Positions 16,854-26,066 of a DNA stretch of 64,000 bases are shown one piece after another (position 1 is the first letter of the stretch; every line of letters begins with the position of its first letter). The notes under the pieces are model-generated. The model was given only the letters and a program-made list of their open reading frames with translations. It ran no database searches and was not told the DNA's origin. A program made the position numbers and the translations under genes. The stretch comes from an uncultured Kordia sp. (GTDB lineage Bacteria; Bacteroidota; Bacteroidia; Flavobacteriales; Flavobacteriaceae). The stretch covers positions 62,001 through 126,000 of the forward strand of contig NZ_CANLEA010000007.1 in NCBI RefSeq assembly GCF_947489565.1. The letters are read 5' to 3'.

Positions 16854-17339
16854 TTTCTCAGGTACAAACTTCAACGCAACTCCATTAATACAATGTCTTT
16901 TTCCTGTAGTTTTTCGTGGACCATCATCAAAAACATGTCCCAAATGTCCGCCACAAGTAGCGCAATGTTCTTCCGTTCGGGCATAGCCAATATTATAATC
17001 GGTGCTGAAAGAAACATTTCCTGCAATCTCACGATCAAAACTTGGCCAACCTGTTCCTGAATCAAATTTATGATCACTTTTAAACAAAGGTGTATTGCAA
17101 CCTGCACAATGATAGGTTCCTTTGGAATAGTTTTTATTCAGCGGACTCGAAAATGAACGTTCTGTTCCCGCTTTTCGCAACACATAAAATGCTTCGGCAC
17201 TTAATTGCTTTTTCCATTCAGTTTCCGTTTTTGTAACCTTAAAAGTTTCTTTTTCGGTATTTTTTACTGCTTGTTTTTGAGCAGAAGTATTGCAACTAAA
17301 TAACATGCCTATCAAGGCGATTAAAAAAATCTTTTTCAT
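16851..17339 (-). CDS. msrB: peptide-methionine (R)-S-oxide reductase, lipoprotein form
   Basis: Reduces methionine-R-sulfoxide in proteins. The 162-residue product has a lipoprotein signal peptide (MKKIFLIALIGMLFSC, Cys16), placing repair in the periplasm or outer membrane. Zinc-binding pairs are CAGC (about residues 77-80) and CATCGG (about 126-129). GTGWPSF and GYARTEEHC are family signatures, and the catalytic Cys is Cys150 in RHCING. Length is normal for MsrB plus a signal. The gene is single, with its stop inside the TAGACTT repeat. Confidence 0.95.
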   Translation of the reverse strand: MKKIFLIALIGMLFSCNTSAQKQAVKNTEKETFKVTKTETEWKKQLSAEAFYVLRKAGTERSFSSPLNKNYSKGTYHCAGCNTPLFKSDHKFDSGTGWPSFDREIAGNVSFSTDYNIGYARTEEHCATCGGHLGHVFDDGPRKTTGKRHCINGVALKFVPEK

Positions 17340-17430
17340 CTCTTCTTTTTTAAATTTTCAAAGCCAATTTTATACTCTAAAAATACGGTTTTTTACATAA
17401 ATGATCTGTCGTAACAAAAAATGAATCATT

Positions 17431-17446
17431 ACGAAAACCTTTTCGT
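17431..17446. promoter_or_regulatory. candidate operator palindrome upstream of glgA
   Basis: Perfect 7-base arms ACGAAAA and TTTTCGT around CC, about 110 bases before the glgA-like start. The size fits a repressor site, but no regulator can be named. Confidence 0.35.
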
Positions 17447-17555
17447 TTTAATATTCCGTTAACTGTCACTTAATTATAGTACTTATATCATATTAATTAC
17501 TTAGCTTTAAACTTATTACCGAAAAATAAACTAGAAAAAGGGTTAAAAATTAACG

Positions 17556-18758
17556 ATGAAAGTACTTTTTTTTACGAAAGAATTTCCACCATATGTCTAC
17601 GGAGGTGCAGGAGTTCATGTCGAATATTTAGCAGATGAACTTAAAGAATTGATGAAGGTTGATGTACGCAGTTTTGGAGATCAAAATATTGATACAGAAA
17701 ATCTTAGCATTACAGGATTTTTAGGAAATCACGAAAGCTTTGAATCCACAGATAAAAAGTTAAAAACTATCTTTAATACCATGCAAACAAACTTGCATAT
17801 GAATGCCAATGGTATCGATGCAGATGTAGTGCATTGTCATACTTGGTATGCGCAATTTGCGGGTATTATGGCAAAATTATGTTATGGTAAACCTTTGGTA
17901 ATTACCACACATTCTTTAGAGCCGTTACGTCCTTGGAAACGCGAACAACTCGGTCGCGGATACGATGCTTCTTCATGGATAGAAAAAACAGCGATCGAAA
18001 TGGCAGATGCGATCATTGCTGTTTCAGAAGAAACGAAAGTAGATGTGCTAGCACATTTCAACGTAGCTGAAGATAAAATAAAGGTGATTTACAACGGAAT
18101 CAATCTACAGCAGTATCAATACACAGACGACAAAACAACACTTGAAAAGTTCAATATAGACGCTTCCAAACCATATGTATTGTTTGTGGGACGCATTACA
18201 CGCCAAAAAGGAATCATTCATTTGGTCAATGCCATCAAACATATTGATACAAACACGCAAATTGTGCTTTGTGCAGGTGCGCCAGATACAGAGGAAATTG
18301 CAAAAGAAATGCAAGAAAGTGTAGCTGCAGTCAAAGAAACGCGTGACAATGTGTTTTGGATTGAAGAAATGTTACCAAAAGAAGAAATTATTCAATTGTA
18401 TTCGCAGGCAACAGTATTTTGCTGTCCATCGATTTATGAACCTTTCGGAATCATCAATATAGAAGCCATGGCCTGCAAAACGGCTGTAGTAGCTAGTGCA
18501 GTTGGCGGCATCAAAGAAGTCGTGGTTCCAAATGAAACAGGAATTTTAATAGAAGTGGAGCAACAAAACACAGCGCCTTTTGAACCTGTAAATCCAGAAA
18601 AATTCGCCAAAGATTTAGCAAACGGAATCAACAAAGTTGTCAATGATAGCGAACTCAGACATCAGATGGAAATTGCCAGTAGAAAACGTGTAGAAGACTT
18701 TTTTGACTGGAAAGCCATTGCAAAACAAACCGAAAACCTATATAAATCTATCATATAA
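17556..18758 (+). CDS. glgA: GT4-type glycogen synthase / maltose-1-phosphate synthase-like (GlgA/GlgM)
   Basis: A 400-residue glycosyltransferase with two Rossmann-like domains. The N-terminus FFTKEFPPYVYGGAGVHVEY carries the nucleotide-sugar KxxPP..GGAG motif; the central THSLEPLRPWKREQLGRGY is very characteristic. FVGRITRQKG and a C-terminal PSIYEPFGIINIEAMA give the E-x7-E donor site. The length and these motifs fit the actinobacterial-type GlgA (GT4), one of which in mycobacteria (GlgM) makes maltose-1-phosphate from ADP-glucose and glucose-1-phosphate. Together with glgC 8 bases downstream and glgE nearby, a GlgM role is plausible but not proven. Confidence 0.88.
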   Translation: MKVLFFTKEFPPYVYGGAGVHVEYLADELKELMKVDVRSFGDQNIDTENLSITGFLGNHESFESTDKKLKTIFNTMQTNLHMNANGIDADVVHCHTWYAQFAGIMAKLCYGKPLVITTHSLEPLRPWKREQLGRGYDASSWIEKTAIEMADAIIAVSEETKVDVLAHFNVAEDKIKVIYNGINLQQYQYTDDKTTLEKFNIDASKPYVLFVGRITRQKGIIHLVNAIKHIDTNTQIVLCAGAPDTEEIAKEMQESVAAVKETRDNVFWIEEMLPKEEIIQLYSQATVFCCPSIYEPFGIINIEAMACKTAVVASAVGGIKEVVVPNETGILIEVEQQNTAPFEPVNPEKFAKDLANGINKVVNDSELRHQMEIASRKRVEDFFDWKAIAKQTENLYKSII

Positions 18759-18766
18759 TTACCACC

Positions 18767-20035
18767 ATGATTAACGACAAAGTACTAAGTATCATTCTCG
18801 GAGGCGGACAAGGTTCACGACTCTATCCATTAACAGAAGCACGTTCAAAGCCAGCAGTTCCGATTGCTGGAAAATACAGATTGGTAGATATTCCAATTTC
18901 TAACTGTATCAATTCCGATATCAAACGGATGTATGTATTGACGCAGTTCAATTCGGCTTCGTTAAACAAGCATATTTCAAAAACCTATCACTTTAGTTTC
19001 TTTAGTTCGGCGTTTGTGGATGTCTTGGCGGCAGAGCAAACTATTTCGAGTGACAAATGGTTTCAAGGAACCGCCGATGCAGTACGACAAAGTATGCATC
19101 ATTTTTTAAAGAATGATTTTGAGTATGCGTTGATCCTTTCGGGAGATCAATTATATCAGATGGATTTTAACGAAATGATCAAACAGCATGAACAATCGGG
19201 TGCGGAAATTTCCATAGCAACCTATCCGGTAAATGCGAAAGATGCGACGTCGTTTGGAATCATGAAAACCAATGAAGAGAATGTCATTACGTCGTTTATT
19301 GAAAAGCCTGCGGCAGAATTATTGCCAGAGTGGAAGTCGGATGTGAGTAAAGAAATGAAGAAAGAAAAGCGTTTGTACTTGGCTTCAATGGGAATTTATA
19401 TTTTTAATAGAGATTTGCTCATCAAACTTATGGACAATCCTGATACGGTAGATTTTGGAAAGGAAATCATTCCGCAAAGTATCGACAAACATAAAACCGT
19501 TAGTTTTCAGTATGAAGGATATTGGACAGATATTGGTAATATTGATTCGTTCTTTGAAGCCAATTTAGGTTTGACGGATGATATTCCAAAATTCAATCTC
19601 TACGATCAAAAACGTCGCATCTATACCAACGCGCGTATTCTGGCGACTTCTAAAATCTCGGGAACTACCTTAAATCATACGGTTATTTCTGATGGATGTA
19701 TCATTCAGGCGTCTAAAATAGAACGTTCTGTCATTGGAATTCGTTCCCGTATTGGAATCGATACCGTAATAGTAAACACGTATATGATGGGAAGTGATTC
19801 GTACGAATCTTTAGAGGAAATAGAGGAGAAGAAGATAGATATTCTTTTAGGAATTGGAGAACGTTGTTATATCAAAAACGCCATTATTGACAAAAACTGT
19901 CGCATTGGTGATGATGTCAAAATTCACGGTGGTCCAGATTTAGCAGATGAAGAAACGGACACGTATTTTATTAAAGACGGTATTGTGGTGATTAAAAAGG
20001 ATGCTGTGATTCCTAAAGGGACGATTATACAGTAG
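18767..20035 (+). CDS. glgC: glucose-1-phosphate adenylyltransferase
   Basis: Makes ADP-glucose and pyrophosphate from glucose-1-phosphate and ATP, the committed step of bacterial glycogen synthesis. The 422-residue product begins with the nucleotidyltransferase signature GGGQGSRLYPLTEARSKPAV (residues 12-31) followed by GKYRLVDIPISNCINS. YEGYWTDIGNIDSFFEANL is the sugar-binding region, and a left-handed beta-helix of hexapeptide-like repeats fills the end. The gene starts 8 bases after glgA, so both form one operon, ended by a hairpin at 20171. Confidence 0.97.
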   Translation: MINDKVLSIILGGGQGSRLYPLTEARSKPAVPIAGKYRLVDIPISNCINSDIKRMYVLTQFNSASLNKHISKTYHFSFFSSAFVDVLAAEQTISSDKWFQGTADAVRQSMHHFLKNDFEYALILSGDQLYQMDFNEMIKQHEQSGAEISIATYPVNAKDATSFGIMKTNEENVITSFIEKPAAELLPEWKSDVSKEMKKEKRLYLASMGIYIFNRDLLIKLMDNPDTVDFGKEIIPQSIDKHKTVSFQYEGYWTDIGNIDSFFEANLGLTDDIPKFNLYDQKRRIYTNARILATSKISGTTLNHTVISDGCIIQASKIERSVIGIRSRIGIDTVIVNTYMMGSDSYESLEEIEEKKIDILLGIGERCYIKNAIIDKNCRIGDDVKIHGGPDLADEETDTYFIKDGIVVIKKDAVIPKGTIIQ

Positions 20036-20170
20036 CGAAACTCCTTTTTTGTGAAGTCTAAAAGACGCACACAAAACGGTAAGTTGAACTATCCCGATGA
20101 AAATCGAGATCTTACTTTTCTAAAGATAGATTACTTAAAGAATGACTAAGTTTTTGTGAAATTATAAATT

Positions 20171-20200
20171 AAAATCCTGCTTGTTAGAGTGGGATTTTTT
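20171..20200 (+). terminator. terminator downstream of glgC
   Basis: AAAATCC and GGGATTTT arms around a 13-base loop are followed by TTGTTTTT. It lies between glgC and a convergent gene and probably serves the glgAC operon. Confidence 0.65.
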
Positions 20201-20210
20201 GTTTTTCTAA

Positions 20211-20606
20211 TCATTTAATCGGAATGACCATTCTGTCTTTTGATTTTATAGCCCATTGAACTTGCCACGTATTTCCATCAATTTGGTCAAGCAATATAAA
20301 AGTCCAAGTATTTTGAGTAGGATAAAGAGTAAATCTATTATCAACTTGCTTTTCTTTTATCACTAGAGGTAAAATATTTAAATCTGTTTGAAATCTATCC
20401 TTGCCATTCACATCAAATTGGACTTGCCACATTTGTCCAGTCTTAGTGTTTAATTTTATAAAATTCCACATATTTTTAGTTGGAAAGATTTTGTATGTAA
20501 CATTTGAAGTATTTTGATCAAAAGCTGCATCTTTTTCTAAATCTGATTGAGCATAAGAAATCATTGTCGTTAGGACTATGATAACCAATAGGATAGACTT
20601 TTTCAT
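20211..20606 (-). CDS. small secreted protein with an internal duplication
   Basis: 131 residues from the ATG at 20606, which begins a good signal peptide (MKKSILLVIIVLTTMISYAQ); an ATG 12 codons upstream is possible. The mature part consists of two similar units: YKIFPTKNMWNFIKL...WQVQF...KDRF and FTLYPTQNTWTFILL...WQVQW...KDRM. These are beta-rich with conserved Trp, Gln and Asp-Arg. No family is recognised. Probably periplasmic or secreted. Confidence 0.72.
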   Translation of the reverse strand: MKKSILLVIIVLTTMISYAQSDLEKDAAFDQNTSNVTYKIFPTKNMWNFIKLNTKTGQMWQVQFDVNGKDRFQTDLNILPLVIKEKQVDNRFTLYPTQNTWTFILLDQIDGNTWQVQWAIKSKDRMVIPIK

Positions 20607-20776
20607 ATTAATCTTAATCAAGGAATAGTTTTGTTTTATCATTATCTTTCTACCTTATAGTCACAGCTATAAGCAGCACTTATATTAACAAGGAAGAATT
20701 AGAGTAATCAATAATAGACAATTACTTATAAATAACATTACGGTTTTCCGTACAAGAAATACTTACAACTATGCTG

Positions 20777-20989
20777 TTATTCTCTTTCTGTATTTTCCTT
20801 TTTCCCTTTTTTATTCAACACATATCTGTCGGTAATTGCCATAAAAAATCCAAAAAGTGAAGCGTGTATTAGAAATTTGAATCCACTGAATTCTTCTCCA
20901 CTAAAATAATCAAATCCAGCCATCATTACGGCGAAAATAATCCCGGAAATCACACCATATATGAGTAATTGTTTCGTTTGTAGATTCAT
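20777..20989 (-). CDS. small membrane protein, 70 aa
   Basis: Two hydrophobic segments (about residues 8-28 and 40-56: GVISGIIFAVMMAGFDYF and FLIHASLFGFFMAI) separated by a polar FSGEEFSGFK loop, then a basic, Lys/Glu-rich end. It resembles small two-helix membrane proteins of Flavobacteriaceae with no known role. The size is small but the composition and ATG are good. Confidence 0.6.
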   Translation of the reverse strand: MNLQTKQLLIYGVISGIIFAVMMAGFDYFSGEEFSGFKFLIHASLFGFFMAITDRYVLNKKGKKENTERE

Positions 20990-21139
20990 AGTTTTTTAAA
21001 TTTAGTTTCCATTCAACGTATATGCTGAACTAATTTGGAACATACATAATAACAGGAATTTCCGTTGATTTCTTTAAAAATAAAACAAAGATTACACATA
21101 TACAATCTGATTTTACAATACTTAGGAAAGAATATAGTG

Positions 21140-21952
21140 TTAATTGCCCTGCAAACTACTCGGACTATATCCAAAGGCTTTTTTAAATGCAAATGAAAAA
21201 TGGGAGAGGTTTTCAAAGCCCACGGAAAGATACACGTCCGTGGTTTTGAGTTTTTCTGTATGAAGCTTATAATGCGCTAAGTGTAGTCTTTTTTCAGTAA
21301 GCCATTTTCCAGGAGTATTCTTAAATACTTTTTTAAAATCAGATTTAAAAGTAGTGAGACTTCTACCTGTTAAAAAAGCAAACTTTTCTAAGGGAAGATT
21401 ATACATAAAATGTTCTTCCATGTATTTTTCGAGGTCTATCTTCCCAAGCTCGTTAAAAGTTCCTAAAATAGAACTAGCTCTCTTATCTATGGAGTCAATA
21501 ATGGTTAATACTTCTTTCGTTTTAATTGCGACGAGTGCTTCAGGAAGAGCATCTTGCATTTCAAAGTAAGGCAATAACGAACTAAAAAAGCTATCTAATA
21601 ACGAATGTGATTTTATCGGTCTTTGTTTCATAATATGTTCAGACCAAGTTTCTAAAATAGGTCTGTCTAAATAAAATTCACGAAGTTGTGTTTCTGAAAG
21701 AATCATAGATACACATTTAAACGGTTTCCCACCAATAGGTTTTTTTATCGTTCTAGACAATTGATGTTTTGGAACTAAAATAGCATCTCCTGCAACAAAA
21801 GTTTGCGTGCTTTTTCCATACGATATGATAAGTTCACCTGAATAAATATAGGCAACAATATGTTGTGGCGAAAAATATTCCCAAGTGTTTTCTTGATCTA
21901 TTGAACAGGTTATGAAAATTTTGCCTTTTTCGGTTGTATTTAGAAATTCCAT
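21140..21952 (-). CDS. AraC-family transcriptional regulator
   Basis: 270 residues. The N-terminal 150 form a cupin-like sensor (HIVAYIYSGELIISYGKS, VAGDAILVPKHQLSRT). The C-terminal 100 are the AraC DNA-binding domain with LEKFAFLTGRSLTTFKSDFKKVF, TPGKWLTEKRL and VYLSVGFENLSHFSFAFKKAFGYSP. The SDR gene at 22022-22978 is upstream on the same strand, ending 70 bases before the regulator's start. The pairing suggests the regulator controls it, but the inducer is unknown. Confidence 0.9.
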   Translation of the reverse strand: MEFLNTTEKGKIFITCSIDQENTWEYFSPQHIVAYIYSGELIISYGKSTQTFVAGDAILVPKHQLSRTIKKPIGGKPFKCVSMILSETQLREFYLDRPILETWSEHIMKQRPIKSHSLLDSFFSSLLPYFEMQDALPEALVAIKTKEVLTIIDSIDKRASSILGTFNELGKIDLEKYMEEHFMYNLPLEKFAFLTGRSLTTFKSDFKKVFKNTPGKWLTEKRLHLAHYKLHTEKLKTTDVYLSVGFENLSHFSFAFKKAFGYSPSSLQGN

Positions 21953-22021
21953 CTCACAAAAATAGTATTAATAATTAGGTAGTGTTTGGGTAAAGGCTAT
22001 TGGTAAAGTGTTTTATTAGAC

Positions 22022-22978
22022 CTAAAACGGAAACTTTTGTCCAGTTTTATTTACTGAATCTGTCCATAGTTTTGAAGCAATATCGCGATCAAAAACAAAA
22101 GGTTCAAGTTTACATTCACCAACAGGTCCTGTCCATTGCATTTTTCCAGTTGGTCCATAATATGCTTTCTGATTCAAGTTTTCTTCTGTAGCACACATTA
22201 CTTCTGGATAAGCTCCTTTTTCAGCCGACTGAACTAAAGGTGTTAAGGACATTAACTTAAAAATAATTCGATCTCGTAAACCACCATTATTTTTTATCAG
22301 TGATGTGGCAGAAGCTCCTGGATGACATACATACACTTTTACATTTTTGTTGTTCGCTTTGATTCTTTCTTGTAATTCATAAGCAAACATTATTTGAGCT
22401 AGTTTACTGTGGCAATAGGTATTCATTGGATGATAATTTTTATCCCAATTCATGTCATCAAACTGAATGGTTTTTATGCCCATTTTATATCCTTCACTAC
22501 CAACAACTACAATGCGTCCTTGTGATTCTTCGATGCGTTCATAAAGCAATGCACACAAGAGAAAATGACCATAATGATTGACGCCAAGTTGACTTTCAAA
22601 GCCATCAGCAGTAAATAGTTGTTTGGGCACTTGTGCTATAGCTGCATTGCAAATTAATGCGTCAATTTTTGGTAAAGTTTCCATCACTTCGGTCGCCGCA
22701 TTTCGAACAGAAGAAAGTGCTGCTAAATCCATTTTAATAAACGAAACATTCGCATTTGTTCCTAATTGTTCTTTAAGATCATTAATTGCTTTTTTCGATT
22801 TTTCTTCGTTTCGATTAAGCATGATCACAGTAGCGCCTTTGTGTAATAATATTTTGGCTGCTTGAAAACCAGCTCCAGTGTTTGCACCTGTTATGAGATA
22901 TGTTTTGCCAGTTAAATCTTTTAACCTTTCAGGTGTCCAACCTTTTTTTCCAAATTTATTTTGATGAGTTTTCTTCAT
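22022..22978 (-). CDS. short-chain dehydrogenase/reductase (SDR)
   Basis: 318 residues, NAD(P)-dependent oxidoreductase of the retinol-dehydrogenase / light-dependent protochlorophyllide-reductase-like branch. Cofactor motif TGANTGAG (about residues 30-37), NRNEEKS suggesting NADP preference, a structural CNAAI (in LICNAAIAQVP) and the catalytic YCHSK. The C-terminal part (LTPLVQSAEKGAYPEVMCATEENLN) is typical of this branch. Substrate unknown. Confidence 0.9.
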   Translation of the reverse strand: MKKTHQNKFGKKGWTPERLKDLTGKTYLITGANTGAGFQAAKILLHKGATVIMLNRNEEKSKKAINDLKEQLGTNANVSFIKMDLAALSSVRNAATEVMETLPKIDALICNAAIAQVPKQLFTADGFESQLGVNHYGHFLLCALLYERIEESQGRIVVVGSEGYKMGIKTIQFDDMNWDKNYHPMNTYCHSKLAQIMFAYELQERIKANNKNVKVYVCHPGASATSLIKNNGGLRDRIIFKLMSLTPLVQSAEKGAYPEVMCATEENLNQKAYYGPTGKMQWTGPVGECKLEPFVFDRDIASKLWTDSVNKTGQKFPF

Positions 22979-23099
22979 AATTCCTCTTTTTTATACGAAT
23001 TTACTGGTACAAAAATCTTGAGAAATTATGTAGTTAATTTTGTTAAAAAGTCTTTTTTTGTTTGTTTAAAAGTTTTTAGAAGTGTGACTGTAACCTTTT

Positions 23100-23651
23100 C
23101 TAAGGCAAATTCAACTGCCAAGAAACGCCAAATCGATCTTGGATAAAGGTGAATTTTGTGCTAAATCCATAATTTCCCATAGGCATAAAGATCTTTCCAT
23201 TTTCGCCTAGTTGTGTCGCTAACTTTTCAATTTCTGCATCCGATTTGCATTCTACGAAGACAGAAACGCCTGGTGTAAAATCCCATTCGTGTTTTATAGG
23301 GCTATCGCTACAAGCAAATTGACTTCCATTGAGCTCAAATGTAGCATACATAATAGTGCCTTCTTTGGCAGGTCCGTCTTTTCCATATTTCTGAATACTC
23401 GTAACTTTTGAGTTTTCAAATAAACTGATATAAAAGTTCATGGCTTCTTCGGCGTTGTGCTCTTGAAAGGTAAAGAATGTGGAAATTTGACTTTTTGGTT
23501 TCATTTTAATTTTTTCTTTGATTAATTTTTCTAAACTATCAATTGTAGCCATTTTGCTTTTGAGTTCTTCTTTTGAAAGCTTGTTGTCGTTTGTATTGTT
23601 GCAACTAAAAGCTAGTATAACGATGGCGAGTATTGGTATTATTCTTTTCAT
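23100..23651 (-). CDS. VOC / PhnB-like domain protein with lipoprotein signal
   Basis: Residues 1-17 (MKRIIPILAIVILAFSC) form a lipoprotein signal; Cys17 is followed by Asn residues and a coiled Lys/Glu linker. Residues about 50-183 are a PhnB-type (3-demethylubiquinone methyltransferase-like) VOC fold: FFTFQEHNAEEAMNFYISLF, GSQFACSDSP and MPMGNYGFSTKFTFIQDRFGVSWQL. Such domains are normally cytoplasmic, so an exported, membrane-anchored copy is odd. It lies just downstream of a second VOC gene (23681), suggesting a shared operon. Confidence 0.8.
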   Translation of the reverse strand: MKRIIPILAIVILAFSCNNTNDNKLSKEELKSKMATIDSLEKLIKEKIKMKPKSQISTFFTFQEHNAEEAMNFYISLFENSKVTSIQKYGKDGPAKEGTIMYATFELNGSQFACSDSPIKHEWDFTPGVSVFVECKSDAEIEKLATQLGENGKIFMPMGNYGFSTKFTFIQDRFGVSWQLNLP

Positions 23652-23680
23652 ATTTAGGGTGTTAGGTGGTTGTGTAAAGG

Positions 23681-24076
23681 TTATATCATTTCAACTATTT
23701 GCATATTATTTCCAACAGTATCGTTAAAAACGGCAAATTTAAAAGTTCCCATTACGCTTGGTTTTACGCTAAATTCCACACCAAGTTTTGTCAAACGTTC
23801 ATATTCAGTATCTACACTATCAACATCAAATTGCGTCCAAGGAATTCCTGCGGACATCAAGGCATCTTGAAATACTTTAGAAGGTTCAAAGTGGAGTGGA
23901 GCAGGTTCCAATAAAATTTCTGGTCCGTCTTGTGCATCTTTGGAAACAAGTGTAATCCATCGATTGCCACCTTCCAACGGCATGTCTTTCTTTTTAATAA
24001 AACCCAATTTTTCAGTGTAAAATTTTAAAGCTTTTTCTTGGTCTAAAACGGGAATGCTAATTAGGGTAACTTTCAT
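23681..24076 (-). CDS. VOC-family (glyoxalase-like) protein
   Basis: 131-residue single VOC domain: LISIPVLDQEKALKFYTEKL at the start, RWITLVSKDAQDGPEILLEP in the middle, and FAVFNDTVGNNMQIVEM at the end. Glu in the second and last strands is at metal-site positions. Many such small proteins bind antibiotics or act on unknown small molecules. Its start lies 48 bases after the end of an AraC-type gene on the same strand (24125-24511), which may regulate it. Confidence 0.85.
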   Translation of the reverse strand: MKVTLISIPVLDQEKALKFYTEKLGFIKKKDMPLEGGNRWITLVSKDAQDGPEILLEPAPLHFEPSKVFQDALMSAGIPWTQFDVDSVDTEYERLTKLGVEFSVKPSVMGTFKFAVFNDTVGNNMQIVEMI

Positions 24077-24124
24077 ATTTTTATCTTTTTAAGATGATGC
24101 CAAAGTTCAGAATTCTCAAAGTAT

Positions 24125-24511
24125 TCAGCTTCTCGAAAATTGCTCTTTTTGATATATACTGGGCGATTTGCCAATTCTAGTCTTAAACAATGTACTAAAT
24201 GATCCGACACTTTCAAAACCAACAGCAAAACAAGTTTCCGTGACCGACATACCATTTGTTAGGAATATTTTCGATTTTTCAATCCGTTTATCAATCAAAT
24301 ATTGACGCGGTGTTTGTCCATAATACTTTTTAAACAAGCGCAACAAATGAAATTTAGACACAAACTCAGTTTGAGATAAAGTATCTAAGTTTATAGCTGT
24401 CTCATAATGATTATCAATATGTCTTTTAATACCAATAACAGTCTCTATCTGTTTATCATTAGAAAAATAGCTGTCTTTAATCTCCTTTATTTTTTCTTCG
24501 TAAAATGTCAT
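24125..24511 (-). CDS. short AraC-type DNA-binding protein
   Basis: 128 residues that consist almost only of the AraC DNA-binding domain: LDTLSQTEFVSKFHLLRLFKKYY for the first helix-turn-helix, TPRQYLIDKRIEKSK, then VTETCFAVGFESVGSFSTLFKTRIGKSP for the second. An N-terminal sensor is missing, so it may respond through another protein or constitutively. The gene precedes the two VOC genes on the same strand and probably controls them. Confidence 0.88.
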   Translation of the reverse strand: MTFYEEKIKEIKDSYFSNDKQIETVIGIKRHIDNHYETAINLDTLSQTEFVSKFHLLRLFKKYYGQTPRQYLIDKRIEKSKIFLTNGMSVTETCFAVGFESVGSFSTLFKTRIGKSPSIYQKEQFSRS

Positions 24512-24609
24512 AGTAGTCTCTGTAGCGTATTGTGAGATAGTAATTTACTGATTAGCTTCTATAAATATAAAAAAGATAACAGATGTGTAATTTGGTTTTA
24601 TCTTAAAAA

Positions 24610-25836
24610 TCATCGAATCAAAGGAAATGCAATATTAGAACGCTGTATTTTACGTTTATGAAATGGTAAAATATCTGCTTTTTTCAAATAGTTTTGATTT
24701 GGATATACACGATCGGCCATTTGTAGAATGATGAATAATTTCATTCGGTCAGTTTCTCCAATCGTGTTATGTGGCCATGGTTTGTTTGAATCTGCGTAAG
24801 GCGCAAGATAATCAAGTGCCGTTTTTAAACGAGAATCTTCTTCTTTAGCTTTCCATATATCTACCTCAACTTTTTGGGCAAGATGCGCTACAAGAAACAT
24901 AGCATGCAAGTTATAAATACTATAAAACAGTGGACGTGTACGCGCCATCTCTTCGGGCATAGAACCATCTGGTTTAATTTGTGAATACAAACGATTTTGA
25001 ATAAACTTTTGTGCAATTTGTGTGGCTGCCACTTCATTACCAGAATAAAGCGCGAAGTACATGGCCTGCACATCATAAAAAGAACCATGATTGTTATTTG
25101 AATCCGCTTCCTGAAGTGCCAATTCACTCGTGGTAAGCCATTCAAAATACATTGCTGCCCAATTCTTTAATTTTTCTTGTTCTGTATTGCTTAACCATGA
25201 GGAGTCTTTAATTAATAAAGCGCCTTCAAAAGCACGTATCATAAGACGTCCATCTAAAACTCCAGACTTTGTTCCATTGTTATGCCCTAGTCGTATTTGT
25301 GAATGATTCACATTTGGATTCATCTTCGTTTCTTCATCCAAGAACCAAACACGAAGTAACTCTGCTGCTCTTTTAGCATATTTTTCTTTTCCCGTGAAGT
25401 AATATGCAAGTCCTAACGTTTCGGTATTATAACTAAAAGTTTCAATTCTTTGTCGGTCAGAATGTTTCAAACTTTGACTATCAGGATTGGTTTCTCCATC
25501 ACGCCAAATATAAGGCAAGCCATCAGTTTTTGTTGAATCTGGCCACCAATAACGACTGTAGCTAGCGTAGTCATGTTTATTTTTACTAGGAGGAAGTTTT
25601 TCCTTATTAGTCACAGAAAATGGACCTTCTTTTAGCGCTGCTTCGGCTTCTTTAATCAATCGATCGTACGCAAATTTTAGTGTTGGATCGTTATTTTGAA
25701 TTAGGTCTTTTGTATTTGCTAAATACGCACTGTCCATCAATAGTGTTGCTGCATATTTAGTTTTCACCTCATCATTGCTACAGTTGTAGGATAAGAATAC
25801 TGAAAATAGAAGGATGACTTGTAACTTTTTTTTCAT
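24610..25836 (-). CDS. alginate-lyase-family polysaccharide lyase
   Basis: 408 residues with an export signal (MKKKLQVILLFSVFLSYNC, probably lipidated at Cys19). The alpha/alpha-toroid alginate lyase domain (PF05426 type) shows YSRYWWPDSTKTDGLPYIWRDG (about 95-115), NHSQIRLGHNNGTKSGVLDGR (about 188) and SNNNHGSFYDVQAMYFALYSG (about 260), where Asn-His and Tyr are the expected catalytic residues. Substrate may be alginate or a related uronic-acid polymer. No alginate transporter (SusCD pair) is nearby, so it stands alone. Length is typical for the family. Confidence 0.86.
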   Translation of the reverse strand: MKKKLQVILLFSVFLSYNCSNDEVKTKYAATLLMDSAYLANTKDLIQNNDPTLKFAYDRLIKEAEAALKEGPFSVTNKEKLPPSKNKHDYASYSRYWWPDSTKTDGLPYIWRDGETNPDSQSLKHSDRQRIETFSYNTETLGLAYYFTGKEKYAKRAAELLRVWFLDEETKMNPNVNHSQIRLGHNNGTKSGVLDGRLMIRAFEGALLIKDSSWLSNTEQEKLKNWAAMYFEWLTTSELALQEADSNNNHGSFYDVQAMYFALYSGNEVAATQIAQKFIQNRLYSQIKPDGSMPEEMARTRPLFYSIYNLHAMFLVAHLAQKVEVDIWKAKEEDSRLKTALDYLAPYADSNKPWPHNTIGETDRMKLFIILQMADRVYPNQNYLKKADILPFHKRKIQRSNIAFPLIR

Positions 25837-26066
25837 TTCGTACGTTTTCTCAAAATGTATAATTAGAACTAATTTTTCATTATTCTCTATGTATGAACAA
25901 AATACAGATATATAATTTACTTTTTTACACTAAGTTCTATTAATAATATACTTCTACAAAATCTCAGACGACTTTTTTCACCACAAAAGCAATGCATTCG
26001 TCACAAATTTTTTAGTCTAGGCGATTTTTGTCGTATTTTAAAACTAGAAATAAAACCTTTAGAACC

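Noticed and set aside
24610-25836. Alginate-utilisation locus
   Set aside because: Only one lyase-family gene is present; there is no SusC/SusD pair or other uronate gene nearby.
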